64,000 nt of DNA from assembly GCA_963697995.1 (NCBI GenBank), contig OY969110.1, positions 1,426,001-1,490,000 on the forward strand. The letters are read 5' to 3'. The stretch comes from MFD00082-c5 sp963697995 (GTDB lineage: Bacteria; Chlamydiota; Chlamydiia; Chlamydiales; JAJFMB01). Made by a program: the position numbers and the translations under genes. Positions 17,101 through 24,518 of this stretch are shown here, one piece after another; the first letter of the stretch is position 1; the number at the start of each line of letters is the position of its first letter. Under the pieces are notes generated by a model. The model was not told where the DNA came from, searched no databases, and saw nothing but the letters and a program-made list of their open reading frames with translations.

Positions 17101-17615
17101 ACACCCCTGTTTCAGGAAACGTCTTAACTAATGATGTGGGAACAGGGTTACACGTTATAGCCCCTTTTGCAACGACGTCAGTGCATGGGGGAACTGTGGT
17201 CATATCTCCAGATGGAAACTACACCTATACCCCTCCAAAAGGATTTATTGGGGTCGATAGTTTTACCTATATTGTTCGGGACTCCTCAGGCGGAACTGCG
17301 AGAGCTACGGTTTTTATCACAGTAAGTCCCATTTTAGCTCCAGAAAACTTTAAAGGGTGCTTATATAAATGTGTGCTCCTTAACCGCACTGAGTATTCAG
17401 TTGAGGTGACTTGGGTTCCCTCAAAGACTTCGGCAGTGACAGCTTATAGAATTTACGTCGATGGTAAAGTTGTAGCACAAGTAGCAGCAAGTGCACCTTT
17501 GAGGTATAGAGTTTGCTTGCCATCAAAAGCTTCGGCAAATACGATACAAATAACAGCAATTGATGCACTAAACAATGAAAGTGCCTTTAAAAACATAAGG
17601 ATCATCAATGAATAA
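14169..17615 (+). CDS. large secreted protein with DUF11 and six tandem Ig/cadherin-like repeats
   Basis: 1148 residues from the ATG at 14169 (AAGAGG just upstream; the in-frame start at 14145 is less likely). Residues 1-23 are a signal peptide ending TTLQA. An N-terminal domain (~24-390) is followed by a DUF11-type domain (~395-515: 'VGDTVTFTLTFKNVGELQ' ... 'VTDQVPAGMSFV'), the domain also present in chlamydial OmcB. Then come six tandem repeats of ~85-90 residues (about 535-1060) with the pattern V/A-x-D-D ... G-T-Y-x-Y-x-P-P-x-x-F-S-G-x-D-x-F-x-Y, typical of bacterial Ig/cadherin-like modules. The C-terminus (~1065-1148) resembles a fibronectin-III-like fold. It is probably surface-exposed or adhesive. 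The last 8 bases overlap the next gene, indicating coupling. Confidence 0.75.
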   Translation: MLRHFSKLTLSLLLCCFATTLQAVYTTVYTTNNNGGIAFTGNTLGLNKTNNQNNPGIAGSIGAFTALSASKVNNYPIGTTLNWTQNASSAYLDLPAGSQVLFAELVWSGSYGFDPAITNNNDLSVTGASAITNTPITFSTPIGNNTVTPTIAKSRVNSGSNGFYVRAADVTSLVQAGGAGLYTVGGVPATVIAGENNSNCAGWTLCVAYQNPNMLSGNLSIIVGCEASGAPPAQITGFHAPDSGSISGRLFVSALEGDPQLTGDQFLIGNTPVLTSPANQISGTNNPPNNFFASQINTILNFTTDLTNGKLVAVGSSVLDTRGTFGTLNSFATGTAVSGARQGYDITSIDIGSKIQNSQTVLYAQGTTTSDVYTITALGLQIQFKAPSILSTKEANYGDNVAVGDTVTFTLTFKNVGELQADNLVVTDQVPAGMSFVNDSLLVNNVFNPGDPNVGVAIGNLAVNDTVVVSFEALVDSPIQKSYVNSATVNYSFTPDGSTTPVLLSSETNQVILSPPAIPAPVANDDTGKTDANTPLNGASVLTNDVGVDLFVKTYDQVTTQSGSVVMQSDGTYLYTPPTNFSGIDTFTYTVQDSVGQTATATVRITVYPVAIGDINSVASGVTLHVTNPSNGLLDNDLGSGLSVITYDVTSTAGGSVSVNPDGTYSYTSFMGFSGIDTFSYTIKDSLGNTSTAIVTITVLPLAQNNFGTTPANTPLEGTTVFTNDLGTGLTLVSWQNPSSQGGVVVMDPATGIYMYTPPLNFSGIDTFTYTEKDAFGNTSSATVTITVLPVARDNFANTLVNVPISKPSVLNNDAGTGLYVSSYDQVTLQGGHVSMHPNGTYTYTPPQNFSGTDTFTYTATDQAGNTTSATVTITVEPRAVNDHVITNADTPLSAPSVLANDLGTTLQVIGFQNPSNQGGQVFMNADGTFEYIPPPGFSGDDQFNYQIVDGNGQETTGTVFIKVLPLARDDFASTNVNTPVSGNVLTNDVGTGLHVIAPFATTSVHGGTVVISPDGNYTYTPPKGFIGVDSFTYIVRDSSGGTARATVFITVSPILAPENFKGCLYKCVLLNRTEYSVEVTWVPSKTSAVTAYRIYVDGKVVAQVAASAPLRYRVCLPSKASANTIQITAIDALNNESAFKNIRIINE

Positions 17616-18156
17616 GTTTATTTTTGTAGTGTTATTAGGCGTTTTTCAAACAATTTCGGCAGATCTTTTTGTCGAGGTGCGCTCATCTGCTTTTTTTCAT
17701 CTACCCGATAGGTTTCAGAAGGTGTATGGAACGACAGGTTGGACAGTTGGGGGGGAGGTCTCGAAGTCTTTTTCAGACAATTGGCTAGGATTTGTCGATG
17801 TCGATTATTTTAAAGCTTGTAAAAATGGAACCTGTTTTTGCGATTCAACACTTAAGGTAGTCAATACCAGTTTTGGTTTAACTTATAAGAGATGTTTGTG
17901 TGCTAAGTTAGAGGGGTATATCGGAATAGGACCTGCTATTTCATACGTCGATTTAAAAAATCAAATCTGTTGCGGTGAGGAGCACTTTTCAAGGAGTGCG
18001 GCCGGTGGTGTCTTGAAGACAGGGATTTTAGTTTCCTATTGCAGAGTCAACTTCATCGATATTTTTATCGATTATTTGTACCAGCCTCTATTCATCGAAA
18101 GACAAGTGAACATCGGCGGCATTAAGGTTGGTGCGGGTTATGTTCGTAAATTTTAA
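17608..18156 (+). CDS. small putative outer-membrane barrel coupled to the repeat protein
   Basis: 182 residues with an N-terminal signal peptide (about 1-18, ending in SA). It is rich in alternating strands and cysteines ('CKNGTCFCDS', 'CLCAKLEGYIGIG', 'IKVGAGYVRKF') and ends in a strand closing with Phe, the usual barrel signature. An ~8-strand barrel is plausible. The ATG lies inside the end of the repeat-protein gene (8-base overlap), so the two products are made together; one might anchor or export the other. No family is recognised. Confidence 0.6.
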   Translation: MNKFIFVVLLGVFQTISADLFVEVRSSAFFHLPDRFQKVYGTTGWTVGGEVSKSFSDNWLGFVDVDYFKACKNGTCFCDSTLKVVNTSFGLTYKRCLCAKLEGYIGIGPAISYVDLKNQICCGEEHFSRSAAGGVLKTGILVSYCRVNFIDIFIDYLYQPLFIERQVNIGGIKVGAGYVRKF

Positions 18157-18172
18157 ATAGACTTTGCTATAG

Positions 18173-18892
18173 ATGAAAAATTTACTTTTTTTAATATTGA
18201 TCTCTTCAACTCTTTTTTTTTTGACCATTTGATGAAAAACTAACAGAACTTTTTTACCAACCCGAAAAAATAGAGTTGTGCGAGATTGGATATGACTGCC
18301 AGACAGGGGCTGCACCGTGATGGGGCTAATAAGGTTAGATAACCTACACGATTGCGTTGTAGATGTTTTAAACCTCAAGTTCCAAGAGATCTGATTGAAA
18401 CGGGTGTTTGGAGAGGGGGCGAAAAGTATTTCCATGCGTTCGATATTGCAAGTGTATGGCGACAGAACCAAATTCATTCGAGGGTTTACCTCCACCGAAT
18501 CCTGAAAAATACCCGCAAGATGAGGGGCAGCCTTTCCATCTTTTTAAAGAACTAAGTATACCATTAGAGGAAGTTCAGGGAAATTTTAAAAAATTCAACC
18601 TTCTTGATGATCAGGTAGTCTTCTTGAAGGGATGGTTCAAAGATACGTTGCCTAAAGCTTGCGATCAAACAGCTTTCCATACTTCGCCTCGATGGGGATT
18701 TATACGAGTCGACTATGGATGCCCTCACCAACTTATACTCAAAACTCTCTGTTGGAGGTTACGTGATCTTGAGACTTTTGTATCGGTTGTTGTAAAGCGG
18801 CTGTGGATAATTTTCGTAAGAGTTTAGGGATTGAAGATGAAATCATTCAAATTGATTGGGCCGGAGTCTACTGGCAGAAGACTCAACCTTAG
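18173..18892 (+). pseudogene. TylF/macrocin O-methyltransferase family pseudogene
   Basis: TylF-family pieces appear in order but in several frames: 'YQPEKIELCEIG' near 18256, 'MGLIRLDNLHDCVVDVLN' at ~18319, 'PRDLIETGVWRGG' at ~18380, 'MRSILQVYGD' at ~18433, 'SFEGLPPPNPEKYPQDEG' through 'FLKGWFKDTLPKA' at ~18475-18660, 'RLDGDLYESTMDALTNLYSK' at ~18689, and 'IDWAGVYWQK' near the end. At least four frame changes and stops separate them, so no full product can be made. Members are SAM-dependent O-methyltransferases often linked to glycan modification. The fragments still read clearly, so the loss is fairly recent. A short signal-like start (18173) lies at the 5' edge. Confidence 0.85.
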
Positions 18893-18911
18893 CCTCATTT
18901 TTTAGAAAACA

Positions 18912-18945
18912 AAAGCCTGCCGCAACTTTTGAAGCGGCAGGCTTT
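18912..18945. terminator. bidirectional terminator downstream of pnp
   Basis: AAAGCCTGCCGC (18912-18923) and GCGGCAGGCTTT (18934-18945) form a perfect 12-bp stem with a 10-base loop directly after the pnp stop. It serves pnp on the minus strand. Confidence 0.85.
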
Positions 18946-18951
18946 AAAATA

Positions 18952-21051
18952 TTAATGTTTTCCCTTTGCAAGGACTGCTTTGCGGCTCAATTTGTATTGG
19001 CCTCTTTCGTTGATTTCTGTCACCATAACAGTGAGTTTATCACCTTGTTTGACAATCCCATCAAGAGTTTTCATTGGCTCAGGACCCCATTCGGAAATGT
19101 GGCAAAGCCCCTCTTTTCCAGGCAAAATCTCCACAAAAAGTCCAAACGGAACAACCGATACGACAGTACCGTTGTAAACCTGTCCAATTTCTACTTCAGC
19201 TGTTAAGTTGAAGATCATTTGTTTGGCTTGTTGGATGCTTTTTGCATCAGGTGAGGTGATGCTGATCAATCCAGAATCGTCGATGTCCATCGTCACACCC
19301 GTTTTCTCGGTGATTTCTCTGATCATTTTACCGCCAGGTCCAATCACGATTCCAATCTTACTTGGTTTAATCATCAAGGTTTCGATGCGCGGTGCATGTG
19401 CTGAAATCTCTTCTCGAGGTTTAGGGCACGCCTCTAACATCTTATTCAAAATGTGGATACGTCCCTCTTTGGCTTGATAAAGCGCCTCTTTCATGATGGG
19501 AAGAGTGATTCCTTCCACTTTGATGTCCATTTGGAAGGCTGTAATTCCTGTTTGGTCCCCTGTGACTTTAAAATCCATGTCCCCGAGAGCATCCTCGATT
19601 CCTAAGATATCTGAGAGAACCATGTGCCGATTTTTGTCTAAGATAAGTCCCATCGCAATTCCTGAAACAGGACGCTTGATTGGAACGCCTGCATCCATAA
19701 GCGCTAAGCAGCCACCACAGACAGAAGCCATCGAGCTTGATCCGTTCGATTCAGTGATATTGGATTCTAGACGGATGGTGTACGGGAACTGATCGCGGTG
19801 AGGAAGAGCTGCCTGAAGGGCTCTTTCTGCCAATTTTCCGTGACCAATCTCTCTTCTACCAGCAGGTCCTGCTCGTCCCACTTCACCAACGGAGAAGGGT
19901 GGGAAGAAGTATTGAAGGTAAAACCGATTAGCTCCCTCTCCCGAAAGATCTTCAAATCTTTGGGCCATGGTTTCGCCCCCTAAGGTACAAACTGCTAAGC
20001 TTTGGGTCTCTCCTCTAGTGAATAGGGAGCTTCCGTGAGCTCTTGGAAGAAGTGATTGCTCGACATCGATTGAGCGTATTTCTGTCGGTTTTCGTCCATC
20101 AGTTCTGACTTTTTCTGTCAAAATCATCTCTCTCATAAAGTCTGAGGAGACTTTTTTTATCGCCATGGTTAGATCGACTGGATCGAATTTAGGTTCAACA
20201 CCTTCTGGAATAAGGGTTGATTTGATTGTAGATTCCATTTCAGAAAGGGCTTTCTCTCTCGCTTTTTTGTCCGAGAGGCGCATTGCATTTTTTAAAAGAG
20301 GTGTTGCAATCGGTTTTACAGCATCTAAAATTTCTTGCGAAAGCGGTGAGACTGTGGAGCGATTTTTCTCTTTTCCAATTTGGGACTGCCAGTTTGAGAT
20401 GTGTTTGCAAATCTCTTTGATCGCTTCGTGACCAATACCGATGGCATCCAATACTAAATCTTCTGTAAGGAAGTTGCAGTACCCTTCGATCATCAAAATA
20501 CCATCCTCTGTTCCTGCAATCGTCAAGTCAAGCGTTGATGAGGGCATTTGTACAGCCGTTGGGTTGATCACAAACTGGTTGTTGATGTATCCCACTTTTA
20601 CGCCGGCGACTGGCTTAATGAGAGGAATGTCTGAGATGGCAAGAGCTGCGGACGCTGCGCAAATAGCCAGATGCTCCGGGGTATTGAGATTGTCGTACGA
20701 CCACACATAGGTCAAGAGTTGCACATCGTCGTAGTACCCGTCTTCAAACATGGGGCGTAATGGTCGATCGATCAGTCTTGAGACAAGCGTCTCTTTTTCT
20801 GTCGGGCGCCCTTCTCTTTTTAAAAAGCCACCGAGAGTTTTTCCCGCAGAGGAGAATTTTTCTTGATAGTCGACTCTTAAGGGAAGGAAGTCTCTTTTAG
20901 CTGTGGGATCTGATGCGGCGCAAGCTGTTGCAAAAACGATGGTGTCTCCCACGCGAACGGTGACAGCTCCACCTGCTTGCTTAGCTATTTTTCCCGTCTC
21001 GAAGATCATTTCTTGCCCGCCGACGTGTAATTTCATTGTCTGTTTTTTCAT
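18952..21051 (-). CDS. pnp: polyribonucleotide nucleotidyltransferase (PNPase)
   Basis: 3'-to-5' phosphorolytic exoribonuclease of mRNA decay. The 699 residues cover two RNase PH cores ('GKTLGGFLKREGRPTEKE' with 'LVSRLIDRPLRPMF' in the first; 'TRGETQSLAVCTLGGE' and 'GITAFQMDIKVEG' in the second), then a KH domain ('KIGIVIGPGGKMIREI') and an S1 domain ending 'YKLSRKAVLAKGKH'. Length is normal. AAGGAA lies 8 bases before the ATG. It is downstream of rpsO in the same direction, the classic rpsO-pnp order. In Chlamydia this gene follows ftsH directly; here a ~13 kb island separates them. Confidence 0.98.
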   Translation of the reverse strand: MKKQTMKLHVGGQEMIFETGKIAKQAGGAVTVRVGDTIVFATACAASDPTAKRDFLPLRVDYQEKFSSAGKTLGGFLKREGRPTEKETLVSRLIDRPLRPMFEDGYYDDVQLLTYVWSYDNLNTPEHLAICAASAALAISDIPLIKPVAGVKVGYINNQFVINPTAVQMPSSTLDLTIAGTEDGILMIEGYCNFLTEDLVLDAIGIGHEAIKEICKHISNWQSQIGKEKNRSTVSPLSQEILDAVKPIATPLLKNAMRLSDKKAREKALSEMESTIKSTLIPEGVEPKFDPVDLTMAIKKVSSDFMREMILTEKVRTDGRKPTEIRSIDVEQSLLPRAHGSSLFTRGETQSLAVCTLGGETMAQRFEDLSGEGANRFYLQYFFPPFSVGEVGRAGPAGRREIGHGKLAERALQAALPHRDQFPYTIRLESNITESNGSSSMASVCGGCLALMDAGVPIKRPVSGIAMGLILDKNRHMVLSDILGIEDALGDMDFKVTGDQTGITAFQMDIKVEGITLPIMKEALYQAKEGRIHILNKMLEACPKPREEISAHAPRIETLMIKPSKIGIVIGPGGKMIREITEKTGVTMDIDDSGLISITSPDAKSIQQAKQMIFNLTAEVEIGQVYNGTVVSVVPFGLFVEILPGKEGLCHISEWGPEPMKTLDGIVKQGDKLTVMVTEINERGQYKLSRKAVLAKGKH

Positions 21052-21173
21052 GAATAGTTCCTTGTATTGAGATAACCCAATCGAAGGGGGGAATTAGAAT
21101 TCAGAAAAGGGGGCAAAATAAACTTTTGACCCCTTCTCTGATTTCTACTCCTTCGAAAGGGGTGTTGAAATGA

Positions 21174-21205
21174 AAAAGGCAGCTTATACTTTAAGCTGCC
21201 TTTCT
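21174..21205 (-). terminator. terminator after rpsO
   Basis: On the minus strand the rpsO stop is followed by AAAGGCAGCTTA / TAAGCTGCCTTT, a near-perfect stem with a short loop and T-run. Readthrough into pnp is likely partial, as in other rpsO-pnp pairs. Confidence 0.75.
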
Positions 21206-21209
21206 TAAC

Positions 21210-21479
21210 TTAGCGACGAAGCTTAAGCTTCACGATAAGCGATTGATACCGCTTGGTATCAGTTGAATTTAAGTAATCCAGTAGGCGACGGCGTTGACCT
21301 ACGAGTTTTAGTAGAGCCAAACGAGAGCCGTTGTCTTTTGGGCTTCTTTTAAGGTGGTCAGTAAGTTCTGTGATCCTCTCGGTTAAAATAGCGATTTGGA
21401 CATCAGCAGATCCCGTATCCTTTTCGTGAAGCTGGAATTTCTTGGTAATTTCTTCTTTTGTGCCTTTATCTAAAGACAT
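21210..21479 (-). CDS. rpsO: 30S ribosomal protein S15
   Basis: 89 residues, the standard length. The family signature is visible in 'HEKDTGSADVQIAILTERI' and 'LTDHLKRSPKDNGSRLALL' and in the 'RRRLLDYLNSTDTKRYQSLI' C-terminus. It binds 16S rRNA early in assembly of the small-subunit platform. It has its own promoter upstream and lies in front of pnp. Confidence 0.98.
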   Translation of the reverse strand: MSLDKGTKEEITKKFQLHEKDTGSADVQIAILTERITELTDHLKRSPKDNGSRLALLKLVGQRRRLLDYLNSTDTKRYQSLIVKLKLRR

Positions 21480-21543
21480 ATTTTGGGTACTCCGTATTTT
21501 TTGCCAGCTGCGGCTTGTGTTATTTCTTTTTAGTGAATGACTG

Positions 21544-21573
21544 ATTATAGCACGTTAAGAAATTATAAATCAA
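21544..21573 (-). promoter_or_regulatory. rpsO promoter
   Basis: On the minus strand TTGATT (21573-21568), an 18-base spacer and TATAAT (21549-21544) make a near-consensus sigma-70 promoter about 65 bases before the rpsO ATG. Confidence 0.75.
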
Positions 21574-21626
21574 GAGGGATTTCAATTCTACTGCCTTTCG
21601 CCTGAAAAGTTTCCCTCGAGATCCTC

Positions 21627-21656
21627 TTGATTTAAATAATCAAGTTGCGACAAACT
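21627..21656 (+). promoter_or_regulatory. possible tadA promoter inside an inverted repeat
   Basis: TTGATT (21627-21632), an 18-base spacer and CAAACT (21651-21656) precede the tadA ATG by about 21 bases. The -35 lies in CTTGATT-taaat-AATCAAG (21626-21644). A longer inverted repeat, AATCAAGAGGGAT (21568-21580) with ATCCTCTTGATT (21621-21632), places the -35 boxes of rpsO and tadA in its two arms, so one regulator could serve both. Confidence 0.45.
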
Positions 21657-21677
21657 GGAAACTCTTCAAGGATTAAA

Positions 21678-22172
21678 ATGGATTCTTTTTTAAAAAGTAT
21701 CGAGTGCAAAACAGATGACGAACGGTTTATGTTTGAGGCTCTAAAGGAGGCCATTAAGGCGTATAAGCTGGGAGAAGTTCCAGTTGGTGCTGTTTTAGTT
21801 CAGGAGGGGCGGGTGATCGCTAAAGGATATAACCAGGTCGAGCTTTTAAACGATGCGACAGCTCATGCCGAAATGCTTTGCGTCACTTCTGCCTATTCAG
21901 TTCTTGGCAATTGGCGCTTGTTGAATACGACGCTTTATTGCACTTTAGAGCCTTGTTCGATGTGTCTTGGAGCTTTGTTTTTGTCTCGGGTAAAAAGGCT
22001 CTGTTTTGGTGCAAAAGATATAAGGCATGGCGCCTGCGGCAGTTTTGTCAATTTGCTTGAGAAAACCCATCCGATTCACAACATAGAGGTGACAGAAGGG
22101 GTTCTTGCAGCTCATTCTCAAGAGTTACTTCGTCTGTTTTTTAAAGAGGTGAGAAAAAAAAGTGTTGAATGA
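21678..22172 (+). CDS. tadA: tRNA-specific adenosine deaminase TadA
   Basis: Deaminates wobble A34 of tRNA-Arg to inosine. The zinc/catalytic motifs are present: 'THAEM'-type HAE ('TAHAEMLCVTSA') and PCSMC ('TLEPCSMCLGALFLSRV'). I start at the ATG 21678, which has AAGGA five bases upstream; an in-frame TTG at 21645 lacks a site. The product is 164 residues, normal for TadA. It overlaps the next small gene by 11 bases. It is divergent from rpsO, as I recall for Chlamydia. Confidence 0.93.
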   Translation: MDSFLKSIECKTDDERFMFEALKEAIKAYKLGEVPVGAVLVQEGRVIAKGYNQVELLNDATAHAEMLCVTSAYSVLGNWRLLNTTLYCTLEPCSMCLGALFLSRVKRLCFGAKDIRHGACGSFVNLLEKTHPIHNIEVTEGVLAAHSQELLRLFFKEVRKKSVE

Positions 22173-22404
22173 AATAAATGCCCTTCTTGAAGAGCTTATA
22201 ATCGAGCAGAGAAAAACTTTATTAAAAGAGGGAAAACGTCTTGTTCCAACTCTTATCGAAGATGATCTATTGCAGCCAAACGATTTTCCAATGCTTGAGG
22301 TGAACCCATCTTTTAGATATGAAGAGGGGATTTTAGCCGGTTTTTTGTCTTGCAAGGCAGCAATTAATGCGCTTCAGAGGGAAAACTCTTTACAAGTTCA
22401 GTAA
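22162..22404 (+). CDS. small conserved-looking protein downstream of tadA
   Basis: 80 residues from a GTG that overlaps the tadA end (TTG 22165 also possible). Predominantly helical N-terminus with charged residues ('LLEELIIEQRKTLLKEGKRLVP'), then 'LLQPNDFPMLEVNPSFRYEEGILAGFLSCKAA'. No family is recognised. The overlap with tadA suggests co-translation. Its 3' end runs 41 bases into the convergent gene at 22364-22957. Confidence 0.55.
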   Translation: MLNEINALLEELIIEQRKTLLKEGKRLVPTLIEDDLLQPNDFPMLEVNPSFRYEEGILAGFLSCKAAINALQRENSLQVQ

Positions 22405-22957
22405 GTTCTCCGCGAAAATGATGAAGAGCGTGATTGATGAGCTGCTCTCTGCCTTTAACATCAAAATCTTTCCTTTTTTTGATATTTTTAATCATAAGGA
22501 AAGCTTCCATTTTTTTCTTTTCGATCAGATCGATATAGTGGGAAAACGTGTGGGAAAGTTTTTTGGACTCAACTCTTTTCGATCCTAAACTTAAGGGGTG
22601 AAATTTATTTTCAATCTTAAGCTTACCATAAGTTTTTTTTAAGTTTTTAAGGCTCTCTTTTGCAATTCCTGATAGAGCTTCCCGTTCAGGGCTTAACAAA
22701 AAAGAGAGGGTGAGAGAGATAAAGCCAAAAAGGGAACTAAAAAGGCAGATTCCCATCTTAATAAGGCTTGCATTTGCAAAAAGAAGACTACAAGTCCAGT
22801 TTGTCGTCTTTTTTGTTACAACAGCTGTCAGTAGGAAAAAAAACAGTGCAATGGCGAAAAAGGTGATCTTATAAAAACGGATAAGAACTTTAAGGGAAGT
22901 ATAATCCTTAGTTAGTTCTGTTTTATAATATAACATTTCTATAAATTCTTTATTCAT
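22364..22957 (-). CDS. putative membrane protein with two adjacent hydrophobic segments
   Basis: 197 residues from the ATG at 22957 (an in-frame TTG at 22993 would add 12). Two hydrophobic segments lie close together (about residues 30-50 and 62-90), followed by a charged helical C-terminal ~105 residues ending 'LTELVKSFPSEAH'. This bilobed layout is that of chlamydial inclusion-membrane (Inc) proteins, but it is also seen in ordinary membrane proteins. The 3' end overlaps the small gene at 22162-22404 tail to tail. No family is recognised. Confidence 0.5.
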   Translation of the reverse strand: MNKEFIEMLYYKTELTKDYTSLKVLIRFYKITFFAIALFFFLLTAVVTKKTTNWTCSLLFANASLIKMGICLFSSLFGFISLTLSFLLSPEREALSGIAKESLKNLKKTYGKLKIENKFHPLSLGSKRVESKKLSHTFSHYIDLIEKKKMEAFLMIKNIKKRKDFDVKGREQLINHALHHFRGELTELVKSFPSEAH

Positions 22958-22995
22958 GAACAATATTATATTAAAATGATTAAATAAAATCAATA

Positions 22996-24426
22996 CTAAA
23001 ATAGAATTCGAGCTTCTTTAGGACATTGGGGATTACTCTTTAAACTGGGGCAGTTTTGTCGTCTTAACATGGCAAAACTATCAGGTAATTTATCTCCTAA
23101 AAAGGTGAGTTTTGGGTTCTCTTTGCAGCTGATTTCTCTAATCGAGCGACACTCATCAAAGGTTATTGTTGAAATAGCAGTTCTATCCATATAAAACAGA
23201 TCGAGATTATTATTTTGAAAGAAAATGACTTCTGTCAGTTGAGAGCACCCATTCAAAGTACACCCAGTCAATAAAGGGTTATTTGAAAAATTGATTGTTT
23301 TAAAGGGACAACCCTCAGCTAAAATTGTTGTGAGTTTTCTGTTTTTTGAAAGATCGAGCTCAGCTAAAGGGCAGTAGGAGCAGATGAGCGTTTCTAAATC
23401 GGGATTATTTGAGAGGTCAATCTGCCTTAGGCCCGATTTTTTGAGATTTAAGCGCTTTAGTTTATTGTTTTTTGAAAGATCTAAAGGGCTTAATGTTTGC
23501 TCGCTATCGTATTCTAATTCTAAGGTTTCTAATTCAGGGTTTTTTGATACGTCAATGGTGTACATCTCAGGGTTATAAAGAACCACTCTTTTAAGATTTG
23601 GCAATAGAGAAAAATCGAATCTCTTTATAGGGGATTTTTTGCACAAAATGGAGGTAAGCTCGGCAGGAAGGTTGGTAAACTCTGTAATCTCTCTTGAATT
23701 TGTAACGAATTCAAAAGCGTGTCTACAAGATGAGATAAACTCATTGACATCAATTGTTAGATCGCGACAATCAACGTACGTTAAAAAGGGCCTCAAAGCT
23801 CTCATCTCTTGCTCTGTTATTTCGGTATTTATTAAAAATATTTTTTTCGCATTTATCCAATGAGCTAAAAACTCAAAATATTTTTCAGTTCCTTGTTTAA
23901 AAATGGCATCAATCTTTCTTTTCACGAACCCGGGATTATCCGCTTTTTCCAAATCAAGAGCTATTACAGCTATTTTAGAAAGAGATCCGGCAACTTCAGG
24001 TTTAAATAATTTTCCTTCGATAAGTTTTTTTCTTGCAAAAGAGAGAGTGTTTAAAAAATCTTCAAGCTTTAATGCTGTGGAAAGCTGGAAGCCGCTTTCG
24101 TTTTCTCTAAACCATTGAGCAATTTTTTGAGGGTTACTTTCTTCTAGTAATACTTTTAATTCGATAGAGATTCCACAGTCGTGAATATTTTGAATGAATT
24201 GTGTAACTTTTGAAAATTGGGGCTTTTTTGAATCTATATGGGCCACTCGATGTAATAGTTGCGTTTGTGAAAAATCTTTGATAAGATCGTTTTTGATCTG
24301 TTCCTGATGAGAAGAAATATAGATAAAAATGTTTTTCAATGCTTTTTGGAACAATTTTTCATTCTGTTGATCTGCTGTGTAAGGGATTTGCTCAAGTTCT
24401 GCGTAACAAGTGTTTAAACCATTCAT
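22996..24426 (-). CDS. LRR protein, paralogue of the LRR-HECT proteins but lacking HECT
   Basis: 476 residues from the ATG at 24426 (a GTG at 24435 is also in frame). Residues ~1-260 resemble the pre-LRR region of the LRR-HECT proteins, including 'YVDCRDL', a 'FI..C.HA' stretch and 'NLPAEL'. Residues ~265-460 hold 20-21-residue repeats ('LDLSKNNKLKRLNLKKSGLRQ'), partly of BspA-like type. The protein ends 'CPSLKSNPQCPKEARILF', which corresponds to the cap just before the HECT domain in the paralogues ('CPRLRQLPQMPAHAEVF'). It therefore stops exactly where HECT would begin. There is no signal peptide and no clear ribosome site. Possible roles are effector, substrate adaptor or remnant. Confidence 0.7.
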   Translation of the reverse strand: MNGLNTCYAELEQIPYTADQQNEKLFQKALKNIFIYISSHQEQIKNDLIKDFSQTQLLHRVAHIDSKKPQFSKVTQFIQNIHDCGISIELKVLLEESNPQKIAQWFRENESGFQLSTALKLEDFLNTLSFARKKLIEGKLFKPEVAGSLSKIAVIALDLEKADNPGFVKRKIDAIFKQGTEKYFEFLAHWINAKKIFLINTEITEQEMRALRPFLTYVDCRDLTIDVNEFISSCRHAFEFVTNSREITEFTNLPAELTSILCKKSPIKRFDFSLLPNLKRVVLYNPEMYTIDVSKNPELETLELEYDSEQTLSPLDLSKNNKLKRLNLKKSGLRQIDLSNNPDLETLICSYCPLAELDLSKNRKLTTILAEGCPFKTINFSNNPLLTGCTLNGCSQLTEVIFFQNNNLDLFYMDRTAISTITFDECRSIREISCKENPKLTFLGDKLPDSFAMLRRQNCPSLKSNPQCPKEARILF

Positions 24427-24518
24427 AACAATCACTTTTATTTTTAAATTTAAAAGAAGCAGTGTAACTGATATTAAAATAAAATAAAATACGAATGATT
24501 TTTTAATGATTCATCTAT

